From positions 15,455,501-15,519,500 of the forward strand of contig NC_088308.1 in assembly GCF_910592395.1 (NCBI RefSeq): a stretch of DNA of 64,000 bases, read 5' to 3'. The position numbers and the translations under genes are program-made. Under the pieces are notes generated by a model. That model saw only the letters and a program-made list of their open reading frames with translations, did no database searches and had not been told where the DNA came from. Below are positions 25,440-38,569 of the stretch, in pieces; the first letter of the stretch is position 1; every line of letters begins with the position of its first letter. This stretch comes from Lineus longissimus. Its lineage: Eukaryota; Nemertea; Pilidiophora; Heteronemertea; Lineidae.

Positions 25440-27520
25440 TTCTATTAAAAAACGGAGGTGAATGTAGCCTACTAGCAAACGAACTTTCAGTCGGCCTTTC
25501 TCATTATTAGGCCCTATTGTATTGTTGCGAAGTTAATATCTCTGTCAATCCTGATTTGACACCTTTGGCAATGACCCATATGAACCATACTTTTTGATAA
25601 ATAACTACTTTTCATTTTTTGCAAAATTTATTAGGATTATTAGACCGAAACAGATTTGGATGAATAAATCTCGGCATTTGCGTTTGAGAGTAATGTATCT
25701 GGAAGAGGCTTTGCCAGACAAGGTTACATCAGAAAGTCGGAAATCACCTTGGATATACATCACCTGCGTGCATCAACGGAATGACATAGGCCTACCAATA
25801 GATAAGAAACGCAGAAGATCGTCAATGCTGCGTATCATTTTGGTGGCAAACAAAGCTTTCAATCATTCAACCAATTCAAATACCAGCAGTATATTATATT
25901 CTCTCCACCAAGTACAGTCATTACATAATTGTAAAGAAGATTCAATACCAAATACAAACATGAGAACACCTCATAATTTATTATTGACGAAAGGCCGCAT
26001 CTCTGCATCAGCGCGCCAAACAGTAAGCACGTGAAGCTTCTTTAGTAATATAAATGGCCGCGGAGCGCACTGATCGCCCGCTGCATACAATACAATTGCA
26101 TCGATGAGGTGCCACTGAGCAGACGATACGCAGAAGGCTGTTCATTTATGTTTCTCTTTGGCAACCTCGTCCGCCGATTTGTGTGACTGTTATTTGTGTA
26201 CCGTTGTCATAGTATTATTATAAAGGGGTGTTTGCTGGGGGGAACTAGCTGGTAGATGAGTTCAATTATAACTTAAGCATAAAATCCGTTTCGATGCTAT
26301 ATTTCATATATACTGGTATTTACAACAGTCACTACACAATGGTCAACACGTATTCACAGATAGGAGCATCCTAAATCTGGATGTGCCCAGGTTGGAATCC
26401 AAACCCTGAATGGCTAAACCTACTAAAATACTATGCCAAGAAAACTTTGGCTTGACAACATAAATTCCCAAATACAAGATGATAAAACAAAGGCCTAAGC
26501 TGTTACAAACACAGTCACAGACTACAGAGGGAGTTGTCTTCATAGCAATTACCCCAGAATAAAGGGTGCCTCTAATACCAGGAAGTGGTTGTCACCAAAG
26601 TGCTAAGCAAACTTAGATAAAAACAATGGCTGGCAAATAGAACTATTGTAAAGATATGAAATCCTAATGAATGAGTTGGTACATGTATGAAAACTAAGGA
26701 GAAATGGAACATCTAACTTAAATTGAGACAAATAATAAAACTTAATTTTGGAATGCAAAAGCCACCATAAAAGTATATTGGTTCCTGGAAGCGAGAATGA
26801 CTATCTTGGTGCCGAACGACCACGTGGCATTGAGCAAGTTATTCCGACATCGGCACAAGACACGGAATTGATTTGGAGGTAAAATCGGGATAGTTTCATC
26901 TGATGGGGGGATTGACGGCAAGGCGAACGCAAGGGGCATGCACGGCGCATCTTTGTGGGTTTAAAGGGCGGACAGGCGGGCTTTGGAACAGATAAGGGCA
27001 GAACGGCGCATCACTTTGCTAACTAACGATCAATTAATGTTTGTATGTGATTGTTGAACAAGAATTTTAGTTTTAAAGAGTTCAGAAGGTGTGACATATT
27101 CCTGGGACCTTTTTTGCCGACTTCAACATTTCATCAATACAAGATATCGCTTTGTGTGCAGCAATATTTTACATTATTTTTATTTCTTTGTGTCCCAGAC
27201 AGATTACTCTTCCCAATTAAATATAGTATGAGAATTAACTCCTTCCCACGGTGGAAATATTTACGTCTTGCAATGGGTGTATGAAAATTCAACCACTCAG
27301 GGACATACTCAGTATCTAAACTCACTAAAGGGGAAGTTTGGAAATTATACGTTGTGAGGAGAAGTAGCAAGCCAGCTTTCACTGCTCTACCACCATTTTA
27401 GCTGTGATTGAAAGTCAACACTAGACTAAACTTCAATATATTGGAACAAACTGCTTATCTTGATTGATATAGTCCCGCTCATGAAAATCGCAACTAACAC
27501 ATTATGCTTTTTTCAGTCAC
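25440..27520. other. No gene recognised
   Basis: The 146-codon frame at 25594-26034 has no motif. This is probably CLC-gene intron or 3' flank. I looked for the following CLC exons (the Cys-Trp-Thr-Tyr-Gly segment) and did not find them. Confidence 0.3.
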
Positions 27521-27524
27521 TTAC

Positions 27525-27618
27525 CTTTCTGGTCATGAAACAGACTTTTAACACTCGCTTCAGGAGTTTGGAAAAAAAGTGATGCCATGGTGTTGTATTC
27601 CCCATCACTACAGAAAAA
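27525..27618 (-). CDS. CLCN7: CLC-7-type antiporter, exon 4 of those visible
   Basis: The acceptor TTTACTTTCAG is followed by 31 codons plus one base, ending at AAAG|GTAAGTG. The peptide [20 protein letters not shown] continues [11 protein letters not shown] and matches the loop of CLC-7 (DGEYN...TPE.SV.SLFHD) better than CLC-6. It joins the preceding exon in phase 0. This is the last exon I can find for the gene; the remaining membrane helices and the CBS domains are not visible at lower coordinates. Confidence 0.8.
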
Positions 27619-27839
27619 CTGAAAGTAAAAGATTTTTTTAATATTATGCATTTTATCACTTAAAAATAGCATCGCAAAGCAAGCATAACCCCTCAGCCCA
27701 CACCTGCTGAAGGTGATATGATAGTAACGTTGGCTCATGCCCATCATTCAGATGAGATATAGCTGAAAGCAGTTTGTGAGAAAAAGGGACTGTTTTGGCT
27801 GATGAGCAAAAGTGCCAAAGTACACAATGGCACTTTAGG

Positions 27840-27910
27840 ACCATCATATAACTCAAGTACGGTCAATTTAGGCTATTTGATCCCTGTGACCTTGAAAAGT
27901 AGGTAAAATT
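27840..27910 (+). repeat. Family A/B body fragment
   Basis: A short stretch with CTGTGACCTTGAAAAGTAGG directly upstream of the A element at 27911, which probably inserted into it. Confidence 0.5.
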
Positions 27911-28963
27911 AATGAAAAATGGCCAGGGCCATTGTGCTCACCTCATGTGGAGGAAAGATGGATAAAGAGCATGGTATTGTGTCATGTAGTGTTAGGTTTG
28001 ATGTAGGTCCAAGCAATTACAATTTCCCCAAAATGGCCAATTTACAGTACATTCGACCTATGTGACCTTGAAAAGTAGGTCAAATCAAAGAAGACCCGGG
28101 TGACACATTGAATGGTTGTTAGAACTACATGTACCTATGATATAAAATTGGTGCCAATCGGGCAAGTCATTACTAGAAATAATGGCATTTTGAAGAATTT
28201 AGGATTTGGCCCCCCTCCCTGGAGGCCAAACGGCAAATCAGATCGCACCAAACTTCGGTACCTGCGATCACCTGACCAAGGGGTACATGTGTACTTAATT
28301 TGTGATCAATAGTCATTGCAGTTAAGAAACGTGCCATAGTTACAGCCTGACGGCGAATTTACGCCATTTGACCTCTGTGACCTTGACAAGAAGGTCAAAT
28401 TAAAAACCTGTGTGACATATACTGTATGGTGGTTAGATGTACCCATGATATCAAATTGGTGGCAATCGGGCAAGAAGTTAAGGAATAATCACATTTTTAA
28501 GGTTTTTGGATTTTGCCACCTGGTGGTCAAGTGGTGAATCATATTGGACCAAACTTCGGTCCCTGAGATCACCTGACTAAGGGGTAAATCTGTACCAAAT
28601 TTGGTATCAATAGTCATTGCAGTTTAGAAACGTGCCATCGTTACATCCCAATGGCCAATTTACACCATTTGACCTCTGTGACCTTGAAAAGGAGGTCAAA
28701 TCAAAAACCCGGAGGATAAATGATGCACCTTTGCTAGAAGTACCTACCATATTTTTTTCAAAATTTCCCGACTACTATTAAGGGAGATATTGCATATTTT
28801 CACTTTTAACGTTTGGCCCCCTGGTGGCCAAACCATGAAACGAATCGGACCGAAACTTGGTCTCCAAGGTGTCATAACATAAGGGTACATGTGTACCAAG
28901 TTTCAACTCAATAGCTCTAACAGTTACGAAACGTGCCCTGCTAACGGACGACGGACGACGACG

Positions 28964-29014
<51 letters not shown>

Positions 29015-29090
29015 AACGACGACGACGACGACGACGGACGACGGACGCCACGGTATGGGATAAGCTCACCTCTGCGAAGAGGTGAGCTAA
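27911..29090 (+). mobile_element. Family A element, copy 1
   Basis: It starts AATGAAAAATGGCCAGGGCC with the 5' motif GCTCACCTCATG. The body holds several 280-300 bp units. A long GAC trinucleotide run (about 28949-29045) precedes the terminal hairpin AGCTCACCTC...GAGGTGAGCT and AAAAA. Non-coding. Copies 2 and 3 are at 39271 and 61019 and are very similar along their whole length. Confidence 0.8.
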
Positions 29091-29099
29091 AAACCCAGG

Positions 29100-30840
29100 T
29101 ATTATGCCATGTAGTCTCATTAGCAGTGTCCATAGTAAAAATACCGCCAAAAGTAATTTTTCACATGAAGCACCCCCCTGGGGCCAAGCGTGGTTCAAAA
29201 ATCACCAAATGCCAAAAGGCGCAATGGCACCATAAGACCTTCAAACCAGAAAATGAAATGCCGGGCATTTATGGATACGGAGATAGGCTCCGGAAACGAG
29301 TTCATTGGCAAAACGTACCGACAGACAGATCCACCCATGGACCGACCGACAGATGGACAATACCCCAATGAACTAATTATTGCCGCCGAGAGATATACGA
29401 AAGGGTTGTCGTAGCATGGATCATTCTGGCTTGTTCTTGCACTGGTCGACGAAGTCAGACGCCTGTATTAACCCCCCCCCCCCCCCACTTCCTCACTTTT
29501 TATTCATTTCTATACAAATTTCAGAACCCAAATTTTTGGCCTGCAAAAAAAACCTTTGAAATCCACGAGAATCTGGGTCTGGAAAATTTGAAAGACTAGA
29601 ATGCTGTAGGAATGATTTTGCAAGTTAAATGGCTGGATGGAAACGGGATCAGAGGCAGAAGTCGAGGAAGTATATTAATATGTTTTCTTAATGGGGTAGC
29701 TGATTTTTGATCGGGGCAGTGCAATTTTCAACGGGGCTATATATGTCCATATCAAATTTCAATGGGGCAGGCCGCCCCATGACAACGGCCTGTGGAGAAG
29801 GCTTATTGGCCCCTTATATGATCTGAGACTTAAGTTGAACTTTCAAAAAAATGAAATTAAAAAAAAATGAAAAAACTTTTATTCATTTATTTTTTATCAT
29901 ATATTTTGGATGGTCCCTTTAAGTCTTTTTATACTTTAAGGAACTGTACACAGTGCCGCCTGTTCCCATATTTTCATACCCTTTAAGTCTTTATATCAAC
30001 ATACAGGCCTTGGTCTTTTCTACAAAACACTTTAAATTTTGAAAATCAGTCTATAAACAAGGATTAAACATGACTTTAAAGTAATTGTAATTATCATTGT
30101 TTCTGTTCTAATTAGCTGTACATGAAACAATACATTGCTCAACCCATCACATGACCTTTTCAGTAGTTTTTTGAGCAAATTTGAAAGTGAATTAACCATT
30201 AAATACTGATAAATTGTATGAGAACCATGGAAATTGACATAGAAGTGTTTTTTGGGATGCTAATCTGATTCAATGTTTTTTTCCTGAAAAGTGGTTAATT
30301 TACTCATTCCCATACATTTTAAGTCACAACCAATGATTTATTGGTTGAGTAAGCATCGTATGGTTCAAAGAAACAATATTTAACATATAGTGGCCATCTT
30401 GGCTTGGCGGCCATCTTTTCCTGGCGGCCATATTGGATTTCGGAGAGCGTACTTGATATGTGTCATGCATGTAGCATATCAAAATAGAGCTTGTAAAGAG
30501 CACTGTATGAATTTAGCTAGGGCAAGTTAATATGAACAACCTATTGTACAAGAATATAACAAGAATAGCTCCTTCAACATCGCAGGAATAGTCCCGTTAA
30601 GTCTTTCAAATCTATTTGTGAACTAGTTCCAAAAGTGTTAATTCCAAGATGCGGGATCTGGTGGGGTCGTTTCTTGTTGGTTAAGCCCGTTTGGTACATC
30701 CTCCAATGATTGTAGTGGGTCTTGTCCGTGAAAAACATCCTCTGTCAGGCCAGCAGCAGCAGCAAAAAGACCACTCCCTCCAGTGTCACTCTTCTTTTCG
30801 TTTTTCTTTTTGACCATGGTGATTGATGTTGCCCTGAAAT
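29100..30840. other. No gene recognised
   Basis: CLC intron sequence. A C16-17 tract lies at about 29470-29486, and GGCGGCCATCTT/GGCGGCCATATT blocks at 30395-30440 are related to the 36240-36780 repeats. Confidence 0.35.
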
Positions 30841-30846
30841 TTGGAG

Positions 30847-30878
30847 AACAAGAGGCCCAAGGGCCTGGCGCTCAGCTG
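30847..30878 (+). repeat. Family C-type 5' terminus
   Basis: AACAAGAGGCCCAAGGGCCT then GGCGCTCAGCTG: a GGCCC-AA-GGGCC hairpin followed by GCTCAGCTG, the reverse complement of the CAGCTGAGC at family C 3' ends. An identical copy is at 46468-46499. No matching 3' end lies close by. Confidence 0.55.
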
Positions 30879-31352
30879 AAATGGATAGGTGAAGGCAAGG
30901 GCCAAGTGTGTGTCGGTACCGTTATTATGAGGCAACGTGAAGCTATAACGTCTAGCACGCAGAAGTGCTGATGCGAAAGACCTTCTTGCTATATCAGTGC
31001 ATGCTGAAGTACTGAGTTGACGTCACCCTGGTATTATGACGTAAAGTCATTTCTATTGCCGTTGCAGTAGTGGGGTGTGTGATGACGTCAAGGAGTTGTG
31101 TGGTGACGTCAAAGAGTGGAGTCCTTGTCTTCATGCAGCATAGGTGGAACTAATAACATGCACATGGACACAAGGTACATAATTATTACAGTGTATTTTG
31201 TGAGGTGGGGTCTGGTGCTTTACAATGGTCAAATGAACCGACTGTTGTCTGGACATTGATGAAGTGGATGCAGCCAAATGTTTGGGACGGTCTTTTTTGT
31301 ATGTGAAGAAAAGAAGATAAAGAGTTGGTTAACAAAATGAACTTTATTGGTG

Positions 31353-31415
31353 CGGCAGATATTTGATGCCTTTCGGCAGATATTTGAAGCGCCTTGCGGC
31401 AGATATTTGATAACG
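31353..31415. repeat. Three copies of a 21-23 bp repeat
   Basis: CGGCAGATATTTGA occurs at 31353, 31374 and 31397. Confidence 0.7.
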
Positions 31416-32079
31416 CTCTCCGGGAATGGAAAGCAGTAAAACGAGTAAGCACACCTTACTCTGAATGTGGGAACAGCAAGTGCTTTCCTGGACTTGAAAT
31501 GTGCCAACGACTCCTCTTGCAATAACCAACAACAGTTGATCTGTAAAAAAAGAGAAGAGAAATTAACACTGACTAAATAAAAAAGGGTGACATAGACGGG
31601 GAAATGTACACCACCGGATACAGTCTGTGCTTGATCAGGCATCGGTCAGATGATATCCTGAACAAGGCATCTATGGAAGCAAATCCAGAAAGAGACTTAA
31701 CCTTCGAAGGGCACACTTATTACTCAGTGAAAAGTCAGTCCTGTGGGCTGTTTTCCAATTCAAAATAAAAGTGTAACCTCTTTAAATTAGTCTCACAGAC
31801 TGAACCATAACACTCAACAGCCAACCGTGCCCACATGATGTGAGCCAAGAGCTGGGCTTAAAGATGAGCGAGTGGTGTACTACATTTTGAAAATTGTCTA
31901 TCGTCTACGACATGTGACAGAACAGGATCTAGTGGACTTAATGATGAGGTACTATCAAATAAGGTGTCCATCAAATGAATCATGAGGGCCTGTTGAGTTA
32001 TACTCTAAGCCTGTCCTACAGGGCTAGGCTATGGTTTTTGTCTTTTTTACAGCTACAGTACATCCATGCACAGCGCAGT

Positions 32080-32215
32080 GTACAGACAGTACAGGATTGC
32101 AAACCAAAAACATGAGCATTGCTGCGTAACGAAACTGCAGTGGGATTCATACTACGATGTCATAATGTGACTTTCAAAATAATTGTAAACAAACGTAAAT
32201 GGCGAAATTTGTTGC
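32080..32215. repeat. Dispersed repeat, copy 2 (first copy at 19812)
   Basis: Nearly identical to 19812-19980 but without the extra bases before AAACAAACGTAAATGGCGA. Confidence 0.7.
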
Positions 32216-33399
32216 AAAATTGCCATCCACAACAACTCAGGGACCGTAGCCAAAATGGCCGACGGCGAATTCTCCGGTCGCTAGCGCAGTCCATAAACAA
32301 GCATCAATTTTACCAACTTTGGGCGCAAGCCTGGTCATCAAAGTTACAGAACTGTTAGAAATACATCCAAACAACATATATATACAGTTAAAAGTGCATA
32401 AAAATCCCGTTTCAACCTCCGGACGCTACCTTTTTTTCTCCGCCAGACGCCGGGCCCTACCGGTCGTTATTTAGTGCGACCGCCACCAGAGTGTTTATCA
32501 CGATCTTTCGCCGTTTTAATTGCGCGTTTTAGGCAGATTAATCAATTATTACATGCATGCATTATATATCACCGAAATGATAATTGCGTAGGCTATTTGA
32601 AACTAAGTTCAGATATTATTTTTGATCTTTGAATTGAATTTAGGCGAGTGATTTTTGACACCCGGTCGACATATCAGGACTTGCAAAATTCACGCGAGAT
32701 CGCTTGCTTCATCGGCACGTTTGAAAATCGAATTTCACAAATTCTACAAATATTTATCACATACCATATGTATCACCACAAAGGTAACTCTCTAGACTAT
32801 TTGAAACCAAGTTCAGATACTTATTTTCACAAAAATTCGAAGCTATGCAAGCGATTTTTCAGTGGTAGAGATCGACGGAAACAAATTTCTCGCTCTAAAA
32901 TGACATGAGACGAGCACCAACTTTCGCTAATTTGTGCACAAAATTTCCGCAATATTATAAAAAACTATCGATAAATCTGAATTATATAGACTCTTTTCAG
33001 TACCTAAACAAATTTCAGGTACATGGTCATGTTGATTAAAAGAGTATCAACCGATTGAACATGAGAAAGTTCACTCATCTTCATTGAAGCAGCGACTACC
33101 GCCATTTTTAAATGGTGGCATCTCTTCTATCGATCGGCCAATCAGCGGCACTGCTTGCAAAAAGTTGAGCCACCGCCAAATTTGAAATCGCCAAAATTCA
33201 GTCAATGTGCCTGCAGCGCCAACTGGCGGTGAAAACTATATTAATTCCATTAAAAGTAAAAAATGAAAAAATATTAAAAAATATTCAGCCACATTTGAAA
33301 ACAATATTTGCTCTGTGGACCGAGGTAAAAAGGGAAAGAAATCTAAACGCGAAATGACCTCATTCTCTTAATACAGGTCGGATCGCGCTGATTTTTCGT

Positions 33400-33594
33400 G
33401 TTTTGAGTTCACCTTGGGCAACTCCTAATTTAGCACCGTCAACGAAGTGGCTAGGCCTTCCCAATCAGAAATGTCCAATTTTGTCCACAGATGGGTCCCT
33501 AGATGGATGGATGGATGGATGGATGGATGGATTGCAGGACGGACACCATTTGAACAGCTATTCTACTAGCTCCGCTGACTTTGTCAGCTGAGCT
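33400..33594 (+). mobile_element. Family C element, 3' part
   Basis: A (GGAT)n microsatellite at about 33501-33530 precedes ACTAGCTCCGCTGAC-TTT-GTCAGCTGAGCTAAAAAA. It shares upstream text (GGACACCATTTGAACAGCTA) with the 49521 copy. Confidence 0.65.
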
Positions 33595-33609
33595 AAAAAA
33601 AGCTTTAAC

Positions 33610-35410
33610 AGATAATGACAAGTCACGACACCGAAATTAATAAAACAACACATTAGGGGTTAACTTGAGCCTAGGGTTGACTTACTTATTCACAAAGTTT
33701 CAATCCAAATACTGAGAAAAGTTGCTATAAATACAATTAAAAATTCACATAATCATAGGATCAGCACGTATTTTACATTTCACATCCAAATAATATCTCA
33801 ATCCAGTGACAATTCCCCAGAAATGTTCATCAAAATGATGAAAATGATTGTTTATTTACAAATTTAAATGATTCTACAAGCCAGTTCCCCTTTCCTAGAA
33901 CAGAATAGTCACGCCCTGCCAATCACATATCAAATACAGGTCACATTACCCCGATGACGGTGCTGTGAAGGGAGCGCACTACAACAAACGCAACCGGACT
34001 CGATACGGATTCGGGTAATACCGTCAGTGATCACTGAAGCGCAGGATGACTGGTTTTTAAGTGTTGATTTATCATAGAAATGAATTTAAGATTCCTAATC
34101 AAAGTAGGTCATTCAAATCTATGATGATTAGAAAAACTTACCACGATCTTTATTTCGATTACGCAGTGCGATTTTTGCATGAAATTTCAACTTGAAAATG
34201 TCTGAAGCCTCACATCAAAACAACTACCACCATCTCGAAAATTAAGTAATGCGAGGTATGACTGAAGATATCATCTGAGTAGCTGTAAAATTTCCTGGCA
34301 TTATGACATATAACAAGCGAGCAATTCCAGAAATAGAATGGGATTCCCCTGGTTTGCCAATGCACATTTTGCGTGACGCTAAGCGTGTACATCGCTGTAC
34401 GTTGTTGATATGGCGCGACGTCATGGGCGTGTGATATAGCTACTGTGTGAAAACGAAACAAAGGTTGTTGTAAAAGTATGGTATAATGACATCAGATTAA
34501 TGTAAAAAGAATTACATTGAACAATTGAGCAGTCAGTCGGCCACGCGCTGTTTTCAGGCCAATTCTCTAACCACGATGACATCATTTTTTACAAATTTTT
34601 AACAAATTTTCCTTTCCCAGGACTGGCAAGCTCGGCAAACTGGAAGGCCGATTAAGATGCTCAGCAATTTGGGGAATTGATTCTCCAAGGTGGGATATAT
34701 ATGAATAGTTGCTTTAAAGTGAAAGGTCTCTTGAAGAAGTCAACATTTTACTTATAACCCTTTCCTCCTAGCACTTAAGACCCTCAGAGCATTGGTGTGT
34801 TGGGTTGGATTGGGGGGAACCAACTGAAGCCAGATCCTATTTTGACTATCTTAATTCATTCACGACAATTCTTTACATCAAGATGATGAATTTGTTTTGA
34901 CATAGTGTTGGGTGATTTTAGGAATATGAATATAAGGAATATGACATTGAGACACTAGTATTTCAGATTGTTTCAAATGGCAAACAAAGCCTAATGAGGA
35001 TTGGGGCCTAATCTGATATTTTTTGTTGGGTGGAAAAGGAGGGCGGGTTGAAAAGGATATTTTGCACAGTAGTAGAGGGCACCAATGTCTCTTAAACAGC
35101 ACTTTCTCTTTAACTACTTCCTACCTGGCTCTTTTCAACCCTCAAAAAGGGCATTTCGGTGGTCAGACCAACCTGAGGACCATAACCATCTAATAAATCA
35201 CACAGCTGCAGTACCTTTGTGTAGGGGACCCCCGAAAATGTGTTTCTGATCAAAAATGGCCTCCGTTTCAACCTCATAATTTTGAAGCCTTTAGACCCAA
35301 GAGTAGTCAGAAGAGCTTTATTGTGTGTGACAAATTTTTGGGGTATAATAGAGGGTACCTATATACATGTCCTACAAGTTTAAACCCTTCTAGCTCAAAA
35401 AGAAAAGAAA
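33610..35410. other. No gene recognised
   Basis: Intronic AT-rich sequence without exons, inverted repeats or terminal motifs that I can support. Confidence 0.3.
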
Positions 35411-35767
35411 TATACCACCTATCAGTGATTTAGTGAACTTGAAAAGTAGGTCAAATCAAGAACCTGGGTGATATGTCATTTAACCTTAGATACACCCACC
35501 ATAAAAATGTTGTCACTCTACGTACAACCATTAGTTTCATAAAGGCAAAATCAATTTCCAAGATGGCCGCCTGGAGGCAAGAAAGTAGGTCATATCTCGA
35601 AAAAGAAAAATACGTCTCGGCATATTGCCCAAAGCTAGTACCATCACACAAAGTTATAGCCATCTAGCCCTAGCGGTGAGGAAACGTGCTCCGCTAACGG
35701 ATGACGACGAACGATGACGACAGACGACGAACGCCACGGTATTGTATAAGCTCCCAAGAGGTGAGCT
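35410..35767 (+). mobile_element. Related element, 3' fragment (family D)
   Basis: Contains GTGAACTTGAAAAGTAGGTC, AAGATGGCCGCCTGGAGGC, a GACGA run, and the terminus ACGGTATTGTATAAGCTCCC then AAGAGGTGAGCTTAAC. The end has the same plan as A and B with a weaker hairpin. Confidence 0.55.
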
Positions 35768-36046
35768 TAACATGGCCGCGGGTAGGAATACAAATGGTGT
35801 GAACAAACGATATAAACAATTTAATAACTACATCAAATTTTGAGGACGTTGTGTGGGATCTTCGGCGTAAAGCAGGTAATGCACCACCGATTGATCCATC
35901 AATTGGTGGGTCATCCTGCGATGACTATGATCTGCCCAAGGCATGTGATCAATGACGTCATCACTTTCGGTTCAGGTGAGTCTTGAATATTTTCAGTTCG
36001 AAGGTTAAACAATTTTTTTCCACAACATCAATGAACTTTTTTTTAT

Positions 36047-36185
36047 ATATATTCTGAAAATCTTGAATACATTTTGAAAATCTTGAATATATTTTTGAAC
36101 ATCTTGAATATATTTGGAAATCTTGAATACATTTTGAAAATCTTGAATAAATTTTTTTGAACATCTTGAATAATTTTTCTGAGTC
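36047..36185. repeat. 19-22 bp minisatellite
   Basis: About seven imperfect copies of TTTTGAAAATCTTGAATATA with variable T runs. Confidence 0.75.
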
Positions 36186-36239
36186 TTGTATATTTTCGTA
36201 TTTGCCATGCCATACATCGTGCCCAAAATCAATAGGACA

Positions 36240-36970
36240 TCACCCCTAACCTAGGACACCACACCACAGACGTTTCAGGTCTGCCACACACTCGGTTCTC
36301 GAGTTATGGGGCGGAATGCGAACAAACAAAAGATGGCAGCCTGGCGGCCTTCTTTGTTTTTTGCAGGGAACCTTCCATACCCTAGGGGGGATCCATTTAG
36401 CATGTAGGCACTGAAGGGGGAGGGGGAGTCTAGGAACTTTGGGGAAATACGCACACTTGTACATTTTGTCCAAAATGTGCTTACAGGGGGAGGGGGTGTC
36501 TCAAAATCCCCCGTTTGATGCATACATATTTTATGGATAGCCCCTAGGACATCACACCACAGAAGTTTCAGGTTTGTCACTCAATCAGTTCTTGAGTTAA
36601 AGGGCGGAATGTGAAAACAAAGATGGCGGCCTGGTGGCCATCTTGGATTTCGTGTTGGGCCCAAAGCGATAAGGATCCTCCCCTACACTCGTCCATCACA
36701 CTACAGAAGTTTCAGGTCAGTCACTAAATTGGTTTTTGAGTATGGGGTGGAATGCGAAAAACCAAGATGGCAGCCTGGCCGCAAGGGAACCTTCATGAGG
36801 GAATAGGGAACCTTCAACACACTAGGCCCTTATGTCACAAAAGTTAGCTGAGCAGTTCTTGAGTTATTGAGGGAAATAGAGTGCGGACGCAGACAAATAG
36901 ATGCTGAGACGCATAGACACATAGACGCGGACGCTGAGAACATAATGCCCCCATCTCAACTTCGTTCAGC
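36240..36970. repeat. Three diverged copies of a unit with an ATGGCGGC palindrome
   Basis: The unit runs AGGACATCACACCACAGAAG, TTTCAGGTCTGTCAC, TTCTTGAGTTA, GGGCGGAATGCGAA, then AAGATGGCGGCCTGGCGGCC with ATCTTGG. Copies start at about 36236, 36545 and 36687. The end near 36937-36970 (CATAATGCCCCCATCTCAAC) also occurs at 9948, which suggests an element terminus. Confidence 0.6.
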
Positions 36971-37004
36971 GGGTGCATAATGCGTATGAAAGGAACACAC
37001 CTAC

Positions 37005-37143
37005 CTGTAGCGGATTTTCCGTTGGATCTTTTCCTAATGGTTGACATGTATTGACTGTATAGATGAGAACAAAAGCTAGTACAGCAGTCATGATGCCCAC
37101 TAAAAGTGCTTCAAATATCTGAGTCCATTTACGATAAACACAT
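37005..37143 (-). CDS. CLCN7: CLC-7-type antiporter, exon 3 of those visible
   Basis: The acceptor CACTTTCAG opens an exon of 46 codons plus one base, closed by CTACAG|GTAGGTG. It encodes a hydrophobic membrane segment (EALLVGIMTAVLAFVLIY) followed by TCQPL, a combination typical of CLC-7 before its luminal loop. It splices in phase from the 41267 exon and to the 27618 exon. Confidence 0.82.
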
Positions 37144-37665
37144 CTGAAAGTGACATATAACAATGCATCAGAAAATAGCATCGCAAAACATTCTACTATA
37201 GGAATTGGGATATCAGATATTGGGACACGTGGCTACACTGCACAAAATACGGAACACCTCCTTTGTGCAAGAGAGAGTTTACATGTTCTACCGCATAACA
37301 AAATGACTCTGGGATGTAACAAGGAGACTTTCGAGAACAAAAGAAGACAAGTTTTGTGAGTAGAGCATATTAATCTTATTTTTTTTACAGATTTATGAAA
37401 AATGTCTGAAAGCGGGGCAATTTAGGCTAGACTTATAAAAAATAATCTCAGGCAGTGAAAAACTGAAGACTTTATCGTAATTTTTCCTTTCAGTTTTAAG
37501 CACTGACAAAATGTTTTGAAGATGAAAAGGCAAGGGGTCATTGTGCTCTCTCGTATAGAATTAAGAATTCGTGCTGGTTAAAAAACATGCTAAAATATAT
37601 AGTCAAATTAAAATTTTATACCATTTGGCCTAGTCTGTTGCCTCGCAAAGTTGTGGTTAGATGTA

Positions 37666-38569
37666 CACCCTTGTCGGAAAGTTTATGGACACCAGTTTTT
37701 GCACATTTTCTCAAAAACGGCTAATCCTATTGAACCCAAATATTCACCAATGGTGGAGAATCTTCCTGGCTATCGAATGACGTGATAGTTGATATCAGGA
37801 CCAATTGCATAACAAAGTTATTACATAATTTTGAGAGGCATCTATTTTTCACTTTTTGGTTGATTTTTTTTAAATCGAAGTATAAATCTTGCATCATACA
37901 GATAACAATGCTAAGACTTTCTGTGAAGAAAGTATTTGAAAATATCATTTACTTTTCATGATATATCAAAATATCAAAATTTTGAGATTCTGAAAATTTT
38001 GAGATTTTTCTGATTTTTCGATATATCCTAGTAGTACCCATGTACCCTGAATGAATGGTGATTTTTTTCTGATTTTCAACTAAAGGAACATCTTGAAATT
38101 ATAATATGAAAATTTTCATACTACCAAGTATCCACCTTTTCTCAGCAATATTAGTTGCTAGCTGTGCTAAATTGGTGCCAATCATTATTTGGGTATGACT
38201 TCTCAATGATACAGTTGCAAAAAACCCAAAAATATCAAATTATCAAAATATCAAAATTTTGATATTTCGATATATCTCAAAACCGAAATGAGATTTATCC
38301 AAATTTTTTTCACAGAAAGTCTTAGCTATGTGCAATATATACTGTAGGTTAATTTGGTTTTGAAAAATTGATTAACAAAAAAGTAAAAAAAAGATCCCTC
38401 TCAAAATTATGTAATAACTTTGTTATGCAATTAGTCCTGATATCAACTATCACGTCATTCGATAGCCAAGAAGATTCTCCACCATTGGTGAAAATTTGGG
38501 TTCAATAGGATTAGCCGTTTTTGAGAAAATGTGCAAAAACTGGTGTCCATAAACTTTTGAACATGATTG
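37666..38569. mobile_element. Tc1/mariner-type MITE, 904 bp, ~290-bp inverted repeats
   Basis: The ends read CACCCTTGTCGGAAAGTTTA and, on the opposite strand, CAATCATGTTCAAAAGTTTA, each followed by TGGACACCAG. TA flanks both sides and the host sequence (GATG-TA-CC..ATGATATC) is restored when it is removed. The arms match over about 290 bp; the centre holds AAAATATCAAAATTTTGA-like text. No transposase. TA target and the AAAGTTTATGGACACC style are typical of Tc1-like ends. Confidence 0.8.

Noticed and set aside
25594-26034. 146-codon plus-strand frame
   Set aside because: Composition looks non-coding and no domain is recognisable.
28889-29198. Open frames rich in poly-Asp, poly-Ser or poly-Arg at 28889-29198, 40134-40433 and 61883-62144
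   Set aside because: They are translations of the GAC trinucleotide tails of family A elements, open only because the microsatellite has no stops.
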